A DNA stretch of 43,705 nt. Source: Nemertoderma westbladi (taxonomy: Eukaryota; Xenacoelomorpha; Nemertodermatida; Nemertodermatidae). The notes below the pieces were generated by a model. That model had not been told where the DNA came from and ran no database searches. It was given only the letters and a program-made list of their open reading frames with translations. Location of the stretch: positions 1-43,705 of the forward strand of contig JAUCBJ010004879.1 of assembly GCA_032718475.1 (NCBI GenBank), given 5' to 3'. The translations under genes and the position numbers were made by a program. Positions 1 to 9,619 of this stretch are shown piece after piece. Numbering within the stretch: the stretch's first letter is position 1; every line of letters begins with the position of its first letter.

Positions 1-3000
1 CCCCTTCACTGCCTCCCCACCCCCACACATACCCTCCACCCCCCTTCACTGCCTCCCCACCCCCACACATACCCTCCACCCCCCTTCACTACCTCCCCAC
101 CCCCACACATACCCTCCACCCCCCTTCACTGCCTCCCCACCCCCACACATACCCTCCACCCCCCTTCACTGCCTCCCCACCCCCACACATACCCTCCACC
201 CCCTTCACTGCCTCCCCACCCCCACACATACCCTCCACCCCCCTTCACTGCCTCCCCACCCCCACACATACCCTCCACCCCCCTTCACTGCCTCCCCACC
301 CCCACACATACCCTCCACCCCCCTTCACTGCCTCCCCACCCCCACACATACCCTCCACCCCCCTTCACTGCCTCCCCACCCCCACACATACCCTCCACCC
401 CCCTTCACTGCCTCCCCACCCCCACACATACCCTCCACCCCCCTTCACTGCCTCCCCACCCCCACACATACCCTCCACCCCCCTTCACTGCCTCCCCACC
501 CCCACACATACCCTCCACCCCCCTTCACTGCCTCCCCACCCCCACACATACCCTCCACCCCCCTTCACTGCCTCCCCACCCCCACACATACCCTCCACCC
601 CCCTTCACTGCCTCCCCACCCCCACACATACCCTCCACCCCCCTTCACTGCCTCCCCACCCCCACACATACCCTCAATCCCCCTTCACTGCCTCCCCACC
701 CCCACACATACCCTCCACCCCCCTTCACTGCCTCCCCACCCCCACACATACCCTCCACCCCCCTTCACTGCCTCCCCACCCCCACACATACCCTCCACCC
801 CCCTTCACTGCCTCCCCACCCCCACACATACCCTCCACCCCCCTTCACTGCCTCCCCACCCCCACACATACCCTCCACCCCCCTTCACTGCCTCCCCACC
901 CCCACACATACCCTCCACCCCCCTTCACTGCCTCCCCACCCCCACACATACCCTCCACCCCCCTTCACTGCCTCCCCACCCCCACACATACCCTCCATCC
1001 CCCTTCACTGCCTCCCCACCCCCACACATACCCTCCACCCCCCTTCACTGCCTCCCCACCCCCACACATACCCTCCACCCCCCTTCACTGCCTCCCCACC
1101 CCCACACATACCCTCCACCCCCCTTCACTGCCTCCCCACCCCCACACATACCCTCCACCCCCCTTCACTGCCTCCCCACCCCCACACATACCCTCCATCC
1201 CCCTTCACTGCCTCCCCACCCCCACACATACCCTCCACCCCCCTTCACTGCCTCCCCACCCCCACACATACCCTCCACCCCCCTTCACTGCCTCCCCACC
1301 CCCACACATACCCTCCATCCCCCTTCACTGCCTCCCCACCCCCACACATACCCTCCACCCCCCTTCACTGCCTCCCCACCCCCACACATACCCTCCACCC
1401 CCCTTCACTGCCTCCCCACCCCCACACATACCCTCAATCCCCCTTCACTGCCTCCCCACCCCCACACATACCCTCCACCCCCCTTCACTGCCTCCCCACC
1501 CCCACACATACCCTCCACCCCCCTTCACTGCCTCCCCACCCCCACACATACCCTCCACCCCCCTTCACTGCCTCCCCACCCCCACACATACCCTCCACCC
1601 CCCTTCACTGCCTCCCCACCCCCACACATACCCTCCACCCCCCTTCACTGCCTCCCCACCCCCACACATACCCTCCACCCCCCTTCACTGCCTCCCCACC
1701 CCCACACATACCCTCCACCCCCCTTCACTGCCTCCCCACCCCCACACATACCCTCCACCCCCCTTCACTGCCTCCCCACCCCCACACATACCCTCCACCC
1801 CCCTTCACTGCCTCCCCACCCCCACACATACCCTCAATCCCCCTTCACTGCCTCCCCACCCCCACACATACCCTCCACCCCCCTTCACTGCCTCCCCACC
1901 CCCACACATACCCTCCACCCCCCTTCACTGCCTCCCCACCCCCACACATACCCTCCACCCCCCTTCACTGCCTCCCCACCCCCACACATACCCTCCATCC
2001 CCCTTCACTGCCTCCCCACCCCCACACATACCCTCCACCCCCCTTCACTGCCTCCCCACCCCCACACATACCCTCCACCCCCCTTCACTGCCTCCCCACC
2101 CCCACACATACCCTCCACCCCCCTTCACTGCCTCCCCACCCCCACACATACCCTCCACCCCCCTTCACTGCCTCCCCACCCCCACACATACCCTCCACCC
2201 CCCTTCACTGCCTCCCCACCCCCACACATACCCTCCACCCCCCTTCACTGCCTCCCCACCCCCACACATACCCTCCACCCCCCTTCACTGCCTCCCCACC
2301 CCCACACATACCCTCCACCCCCCTTCACTGCCTCCCCACCCCCACACATACCCTCCACCCCCCTTCACTGCCTCCCCACCCCCACACATACCCTCCACCC
2401 CCCTTCACTGCCTCCCCACCCCCACACATACCCTCCATCCCCCTTCACTGCCTCCCCACCCCCACACATACCCTCCACCCCCCTTCACTGCCTCCCCACC
2501 CCCACACATACCCTCCACCCCCCTTCACTGCCTCCCCACCCCCACACATACCCTCCACCCCCCTTCACTGCCTCCCCACCCCCACACATACCCTCCACCC
2601 CCCTTCACTGCCTCCCCACCCCCACACATACCCTCCACCCCCCTTCACTGCCTCCCCACCCCCACACATACCCTCCACCCCCCTTCACTGCCTCCCCACC
2701 CCCACACATACCCTCAATCCCCCTTCACTGCCTCCCCACCCCCACACATACCCTCCACCCCCCTTCACTGCCTCCCCACCCCCACACATACCCTCCACCC
2801 CCCTTCACTGCCTCCCCACCCCCACACATACCCTCCACCCCCCTTCACTGCCTCCCCACCCCCACACATACCCTCCACCCCCCTTCACTGCCTCCCCACC
2901 CCCACACATACCCTCCACCCCCCTTCACTGCCTCCCCACCCCCACACATACCCTCCACCCCCCTTCACTGCCTCCCCACCCCCACACATACCCTCCACCC

Positions 3001-6000
3001 CCCTTCACTGCCTCCCCACCCCCACACATACCCTCCACCCCCCTTCACTGCCTCCCCACCCCCACACATACCCTCAATCCCCCTTCACTGCCTCCCCACC
3101 CCCACACATACCCTCCACCCCCCTTCACTGCCTCCCCACCCCCACACATACCCTCCACCCCCCTTCACTGCCTCCCCACCCCCACACATACCCTCAATCC
3201 CCCTTCACTGCCTCCCCACCCCCACACATACCCTCCACCCCCCTTCACTGCCTCCCCACCCCCACACATACCCTCCACCCCCCTTCACTGCCTCCCCACC
3301 CCCACACATACCCTCCACCCCCCTTCACTGCCTCCCCACCCCCACACATACCCTCCATCCCCCTTCACTGCCTCCCCACCCCCACACATACCCTCCACCC
3401 CCCTTCACTGCCTCCCCACCCCCACACATACCCTCCACCCCCCTTCACTGCCTCCCCACCCCCACACATACCCTCCACCCCCCTTCACTGCCTCCCCACC
3501 CCCACACATACCCTCCACCCCCCTTCACTGCCTCCCCACCCCCACACATACCCTCCACCCCCCTTCACTGCCTCCCCACCCCCACACATACCCTCCACCC
3601 CCCTTCACTGCCTCCCCACCCCCACACATACCCTCCACCCCCCTTCACTGCCTCCCCACCCCCACACATACCCTCCATCCCCCTTCACTGCCTCCCCACC
3701 CCCACACATACCCTCCACCCCCCTTCACTGCCTCCCCACCCCCACACATACCCTCCACCCCCCTTCACTGCCTCCCCACCCCCACACATACCCTCAATCC
3801 CCCTTCACTGCCTCCCCACCCCCACACATACCCTCCATCCCCCTTCACTGCCTCCCCACCCCCACACATACCCTCCACCCCCCTTCACTGCCTCCCCACC
3901 CCCACACATACCCTCCACCCCCCTTCACTGCCTCCCCACCCCCACACATACCCTCCACCCCCCTTCACTGCCTCCCCACCCCCACACATACCCTCCACCC
4001 CCCTTCACTGCCTCCCCACCCCCACACATACCCTCCATCCCCCTTCACTGCCTCCCCACCCCCACACATACCCTCCACCCCCCTTCACTGCCTCCCCACC
4101 CCCACACATACCCTCAATCCCCCTTCACTGCCTCCCCACCCCCACACATACCCTCCACCCCCCTTCACTGCCTCCCCACCCCCACACATACCCTCCACCC
4201 CCCTTCACTGCCTCCCCACCCCCACACATACCCTCCATCCCCCTTCACTGCCTCCCCACCCCCACACATACCCTCCACCCCCCTTCACTGCCTCCCCACC
4301 CCCACACATACCCTCCACCCCCCTTCACTGCCTCCCCACCCCCACACATACCCTCCACCCCCCTTCACTACCTCCCCACCCCCACACATACCCTCAATCC
4401 CCCTTCACTGCCTCCCCACCCCCACACATACCCTCCACCCCCCTTCACTGCCTCCCCACCCCCACACATACCCTCCATCCCCCTTCACTGCCTCCCCACC
4501 CCCACACATACCCTCAATCCCCCTTCACTGCCTCCCCACCCCCACACATACCCTCAATCCCCCTTCACTGCCTCCCCACCCCCACACATACCCTCCACCC
4601 CCCTTCACTGCCTCCCCACCCCCACACATACCCTCCACCCCCCTTCACTGCCTCCCCACCCCCACACATACCCTCCACCCCCCTTCACTGCCTCCCCACC
4701 CCCACACATACCCTCCACCCCCCTTCACTACCTCCCCACCCCCACACATACCCTCAATCCCCCTTCACTGCCTCCCCACCCCCACACATACCCTCAATCC
4801 CCCTTCACTGCCTCCCCACCCCCACACATACCCTCAATCCCCCTTCACTGCCTCCCCACCCCCACACATACCCTCCACCCCCCTTCACTACCTCCCCACC
4901 CCCACACATACCCTCAATCCCCCTTCACTGCCTCCCCACCCCCACACATACCCTCCACCCCCCTTCACTGCCTCCCCACCCCCACACATACCCTCCACCC
5001 CCCTTCACTGCCTCCCCACCCCCACACATACCCTCCACCCCCCTTCACTACCTCCCCACCCCCACACATACCCTCCACCCCCCTTCACTACCTCCCCACC
5101 CCCACACATACCCTCCACCCCCCTTCACTACCTCCCCACCCCCACACATACCCTCAATCCCCCTTCACTGCCTCCCCACCCCCACACATACCCTCAATCC
5201 CCCTTCACTGCCTCCCCACCCCCACACATACCCTCAATTCCCATTCACTGCCTCCCCACCCCCACACATACCCTCCACCCCCCTTCACTGCCTCCCCACC
5301 CCCACACATACCCTCCACCCCCCTTCACTGCCTCCCCACCCCCACACATACCCTCAATCCCCCTTCACTGCCTCCCCACCCCCACACATACCCTCCATCC
5401 CCCTTCACTGCCTCCCCACCCCCACACATACCCTCCACCCCCCTTCACTGCCTCCCCACCCCCACACATACCCTCAATCCCCCTTCACTGCCTCCCCACC
5501 CCCACACATACCCTCAATCCCCCTTCACTGCCTCCCCACACATACCCTCCACCCCCCTTCACTGCCTCCCCACCCCCCTTCACTGCCTCCCCACCCCCAC
5601 ACATACCCTCAATCCCCCTTCACTGCCTCCCCACCCCCACACATACCCTCAATCCCCCTTCACTGCCTCCCCACCCCCACACATACCCTCAATCCCCCTT
5701 CACTGCCTCCCCACCCCCACACATACCCCCAATCCCCCTTCGACTGCCTCCCCACCCCCACACATACCCTCCATCCCCCTTCACTGCCTCCCCACCCCTA
5801 CACATACCCCCAATTCCCCTTCGATGCCTCCCCACCCCCACACATACCCTCAATCCCCCTTCACTGCCTCCCCACCCCCACACATACCCTCAATCCCCCT
5901 TCACTGCCTCCCCACCCCCACACATACCCTCCATCCCCCTTCACTGCCTCCCCACCCCCACACATACCCTCAATCCCCTTTCACTGCCTCCCCACCCCCA

Positions 6001-7024
6001 CACATACCCTCAATCCCCCTTCACTGCCTCCCCACACATACCCTCCACCCCCCTTCACTGCCTCCCCACCCCCCTTCACTGCCTCCCCACCCCCACACAT
6101 ACCCTCAATCCCCCTTCACTGCCTCACCACCCCCACACATACCCTCAATCCCCCTTCACTGCCTCCCCACCCCCACACATACCCTCAATCCCCCTTCACT
6201 GCCTCCCCACCCCTACACATACCCCCAATTCCCCTTCGATGCCTCCCCACCCCCACACATACCCTCAATCCCCCTTCACTGCCTCCCCACCCCCACACAT
6301 ACCCTCAATCCCCCTTCACTGCCTCCCCACCCCCACACATACCCTCCACCCCCCTTCACTGCCTCCCCACCCCCACACATACCCTCCACCCCCCTTCACT
6401 GCCTCCCCACCCCCACACATACCCTCCACCCCCCTTCACTGCCTCCCCACCCCCACACATACCCTCCACCCCCCTTCACTGCCTCCCCACCCCCACACAT
6501 ACCCTCCACCCCCCTTCACTGCCTCCCCACCCCCACACATACCCTCAATCCCCCTTCACTGCCTCCCCACCCCTACACATACCCCCAATTCCCCTTCGAT
6601 GCCTCCCCACCCCCACACATACCCTCAATCCCCCTTCACTGCCTCCCCACCCCTACACATGCCCCCAATTCCCCTTCGATGCCTCCCCACCCCCACACAT
6701 ACCCTCCACCCCCCTTCACTGCCTCCCCACCCCTACACATACCCCCAATTCCCCTTCGATGCCTCCCCACCCCTACACATACCCCCAATTCCCCTTCGAT
6801 GCCTCCCCACCCCCACACATACCCTCAATCCCCCTTCACTGCCTCCCCACCCCCACACATACCCTCAATCCCCCTTCACTGCCTCCCCACCCCTACACAT
6901 GCCCCCAATTCCCCTTCGATGCCTCCCCACCCCCACACATACCCTCCACCCCCCTTCACTGCCTCCCCACCCCCACACATACCCCCAATTCCCCTTCGAT
7001 GCCTCCCCACCCCCACACATACCC
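1..7024. repeat. C-rich 40-bp minisatellite array in a PFK intron
   Basis: About 175 head-to-tail copies of a 40-bp unit made almost only of C, T and A on this strand (runs such as CCCCTTCACTGCCTCCCC followed by ACCCCCACACATACCC). The array runs off the left edge of the window, so its true length is unknown. From 1 to about 5200 it is nearly homogeneous, with simple variants at one spot (CCACC, CCATCC, CAATCC). From about 5200 to 7024 variants multiply (CCTACACATACCCCC, TTCGATGCC, and short units near 5531 and again near 6027), the pattern expected when unequal exchange homogenises the interior but not the edge. It ends 48 bp before the splice acceptor of the PFK exon at 7073. The + strand has no stop codon in any frame, so long proline-rich open frames here are artefacts. 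The minus strand has several G-runs per unit. Confidence 0.97.
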
Positions 7025-7072
7025 TCCCTTTAAGATAAATAGCGAGTAACTTTTGTTTTCCCTTCATTCCAG

Positions 7073-7262
7073 GGAGGTACGATTATCGGCAGCGCTCGCT
7101 CCAAGGATTTCAGAGAGAAGGCCGGCCGTCTAAAGGCCGCAGTCAACCTCATTTTGCATAATATATCCAACTTGATTGTTATTGGTGGAGACGGAAGTCT
7201 CACCGGGGCTGACTTATTTCGTCGAGAGTGGCCAGAATTAATTGCAGAACTGTTTAAAAGCA
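7073..7262 (+). CDS. PFK: 6-phosphofructokinase, exon a (first in window)
   Basis: This exon encodes part of the catalytic N-terminal half of eukaryotic ATP-dependent 6-phosphofructokinase, the cytosolic enzyme that phosphorylates fructose 6-phosphate to fructose 1,6-bisphosphate at the committed step of glycolysis. The translation begins [20 protein letters not shown] and contains the ATP-site motif [12 protein letters not shown], both very close to animal PFK. The acceptor is a pyrimidine-rich tract ending TTCATTCCAG at 7072. The donor is AGCA/GTAAGT at 7263. The exon is 190 nt, enters in phase 0 and leaves in phase 1, joining correctly to the exon at 8684. Upstream exons with the start codon lie outside the window, beyond the C-rich array. 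Confidence 0.93.
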
Positions 7263-7430
7263 GTAAGTTAGTGGGGTTGGTAGCAAGGTAAAGGGCGATA
7301 TGATTGGCTGTAAGTTAGTGGGGTTGGTAGCAAGGTAAAGGACGTTATGATTGGCTGTAAGTTAGTGGGGTTGGTATCAAGGTAAAGGACGATATGATTG
7401 GCTGTAAGTTAGTGGGGTTGGTAGGACGAT
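7263..7430 (+). repeat. 47-bp repeat carrying copies of the 5' splice site
   Basis: The intron opens with a 47-bp unit starting GTAAGTTAGTGGGGTTGG, repeated at 7263, 7310, 7357 and (truncated) 7404. The first copy is the genuine donor of the preceding exon. The next three put an intact GTAAGTTAG at the start of each unit, so the intron begins with one real and three decoy donors. The decoys follow GGCT rather than the exonic AGCA, so they are somewhat weaker matches to the U1 consensus. Confidence 0.95.
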
Positions 7431-7439
7431 ATGAGTGTA

Positions 7440-8683
7440 CGATATCACTAAGTAACAGTTCGATACAAGGAGTGTTGGTTCTCTTTGCAGATACAATCAC
7501 TAAGTAACAGTTCGATACAAGGAGTGTTGGTTCTCTTTGCAGATACAATCACTAAGTAACAGTTCGATACAAGGAGTGTTGGTTCTCTTTGCAGATACAA
7601 TCACAAAGTAACAGTTCGATACAAGGAGTGTTGGTTCTCTTTGCAGATACAATCACTAAGGAACAGTTCGATACAAGGAGTGTTGGTTCTCTTTGCAGAT
7701 ACAATCACTAAGTAACAGTTCGATACAAGGAGTGTTGGTTCTCTTTGCAGATACAATCACTAATAACAGTTCGATACAAGGAGTGTTGGTTCTCTTTGCA
7801 GATACAATCACTAAGGAACAGTTCGATACAAGGAGTGTTGGTTCTCTTTGCAGATACAATCACTAAGTAACAGTTCGATACAAGGAGTGTTGGTTCTCTT
7901 TGCAGATACAATCACTAAGGAACAGTTCGATACAAGGAGTGTTGGTTCTCTTTGCAGATACAATCACTAAGTAACAGTTCGATACAAGGAGTGTTGGTTC
8001 TCTTTGCAGATACAATCACTAATAACAGTTCGATACAAGGAGTGTTGGTTCTCTTTGCAGATACAATCACTAAGGAACAGTTCGATACAAGGAGTGTTGG
8101 TTCTCTTTGCAGATACAATCACTAAGTAACAGTTCGATACAAGGAGTGTTGGTTCTCTTTGCAGATACAATCACTAAGGAACAGTTCGATACAAGGAGTG
8201 TTGGTTCTCTTTGCAGATACAATCACTAAGTAACAGTTCGATACAAGGAGTGTTGGTTCTCTTTGCAGATACAATCACTAATAACAGTTCGATACAAGGA
8301 GTGTTGGTTCTCTTTGCAGATACAATCACTAAGGAACAGTTCGATACAAGGAGTGTTGGTTCTCTTTGCAGATACAATCACTAAGGAACAGTTCGATACA
8401 AGGAGTGTTGGTTCTCTTTGCAGATACAATCACTAAGTAACAGTTCGATACAAGGAGTGTTGGTTCTCTTTGCAGATACAATCACTAAGTAACAGTTCGA
8501 TACAAGGAGTGTTGGTTCTCTTTGCAGATACAATCACTAAGTAACAGTTCGATACAAGGAGTGTTGGTTCTCTTTGCAGATACAATCACTAAGGAACAGT
8601 TCGATACAAGGAGTGTTGGTTCTCTTTGCAGATACAATCACTAAGTAACAGTTCGATACAAGGAGTGTTGGTTCTCTTTGCAG
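7440..8683 (+). repeat. 52-bp array of splice-acceptor plus exon-start copies
   Basis: Twenty-four acceptors (TTGGTTCTCTTTGCAG) end at 7490, 7542, 7594, 7646, 7698, 7750, 7801 and so on to 8683, spaced 52 bp apart, with three 51-bp units. Each is followed by a copy of the first ~25 nt of the PFK exon that truly begins at 8684. Copies differ at one codon position: the exon has AAG GAA CAG, many units have AAG TAA CAG (a stop in the PFK frame), and the three 51-bp units lack one base there. The order of variants shows a 259-bp higher-order repeat with phase at 7698, 7957 and 8216. Together with the 47-bp array this fills nearly the whole 1421-bp intron. Confidence 0.96.
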
Positions 8684-9006
8684 ATACAATCACTAAGGAA
8701 CAGTTCGATAAATGCCAACATTTGAACGTTGTTGGGCTGGTCGGGTCTATCGATAACGACTTCTGCGGAACCGATATGACTATCGGCACGGACTCAGCGC
8801 TGCATCGGATTATAGACGCGGTTGACGCGATATCGACGACCGCATCCAGCCATCAGCGAACCTTTATACTGGAGGTTATGGGTCGTCATTGCGGCTACCT
8901 CGCCCTGGTTACCGGACTAGCATCGGCTGCGGACTTCGTATTTATGCCGGAAGATCCTCCCAGCGCGAAAACCTGGAAAGACGATTTGTGTTCTAAACTG
9001 GAGGAT
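8684..9006 (+). CDS. PFK: 6-phosphofructokinase, exon b (catalytic core)
   Basis: This 323-nt exon completes a split Asn codon with the previous exon and ends in phase 0 at GAT/GTGAGT. It encodes [20 protein letters not shown], whose SIDND segment carries the catalytic aspartate of the PFK family, and [13 protein letters not shown], a substrate-binding segment. Similarity to vertebrate muscle PFK is obvious over the full length. The start is set by the last of 24 repeated acceptors (CAG ending at 8683): only this copy is followed by uninterrupted PFK sequence. The open frame continues upstream into one decoy unit, so intron retention would not immediately terminate translation. The intron after it (9007-9202, 196 bp) is ordinary. 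Confidence 0.95.
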
Positions 9007-9202
9007 GTGAGTCTATTGTGTAGCTGCAATAATTCATTGCTTTGGTGCGCAAATTGGTTATATTGTTTGTGACTGTATCCCGCAGTGTAACCTTTTTTTA
9101 ATGTAGGGGCTTATAAAGTAATGTTATACTTGGGTTGCCCCTATCCTATCCTGGTTATATTATATTGTATTGATTAACAACTCATTGTTTTTATTTAATT
9201 AG

Positions 9203-9391
9203 AGTAAAGGCCGCGGGAAGCGACTTGGTACGATAATTTTAGCTGAAGGAGCGATAGACGACGAAGGTTCGCCCATTAGTGGGGAGTTAGTTAAACAGGT
9301 TATATCTGAGAGATTGGAGTTGGACGTTAGGATAACGGTGTTGGGACACGTGCAGAGGGGCGGAAATCCTTCGGCCTTCGATAGAATTCTT
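9203..9391 (+). CDS. PFK: 6-phosphofructokinase, exon c (PFK signature)
   Basis: The exon is 189 nt, 63 codons, phase 0 at both ends. The acceptor is TTTATTTAATTAG at 9202 and the donor is ATTCTT/GTGAGT at 9392. It encodes the segment [18 protein letters not shown] and then [20 protein letters not shown], which matches the classical PFK signature (basic residue, x4, G-H-x-Q-R-G-G, x5, D-R) contributing to fructose 6-phosphate binding. It is followed by a short, repeat-free intron of 102 bp (9392-9493). These two small introns are the only ones in this gene that have not been invaded by minisatellites. Confidence 0.95.
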
Positions 9392-9493
9392 GTGAGTTAC
9401 ACAGCCAATCATAACAACAGCGATCTCTCTATATTATTACTGTTTATGCGACCTTAAGGTGACACACGAATAATTAATATTCGATTGTTTTAG

Positions 9494-9619
9494 GCAACGA
9501 GGATGGGGGCGGAGGCAGTTGTAGCTATACTAGATGCGACTCCAAGCACTCCAGCGTGCGTTGTCACTCTGAGTGGCAACCAGACTGTAAGAGTAGACCT
9601 CATGGAGTGCGTGAGACAG
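9494..9619 (+). CDS. PFK: 6-phosphofructokinase, exon d
   Basis: The exon is 126 nt, 42 codons, phase 0 at both ends, with acceptor TTGTTTTAG at 9493. It encodes [20 protein letters not shown] followed by [20 protein letters not shown], matching the conserved segment of animal PFK before the linker between the two homologous halves. The donor CAG/GTGAGT at 9620 is the first of a very long series of near-identical donors, because the last 33 nt of the exon plus the start of the intron have been tandemly amplified about 215 times downstream. Only the first donor keeps the reading frame into the exon at 22174; the next copies add 40 nt each and meet TAA in GTTGTAAGAG. Confidence 0.94.

Noticed and set aside
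5824-7038. Long proline/histidine-rich open frames in the C-rich array
   Set aside because: The repeat unit has no stop codon in any + frame, so long frames are automatic. There is no independent sign of coding.
7656-8429. Repeated ~67-codon minus-strand frames in the 52-bp array
   Set aside because: Period-driven artefacts repeating every 259 bp, on the strand opposite to the real gene.
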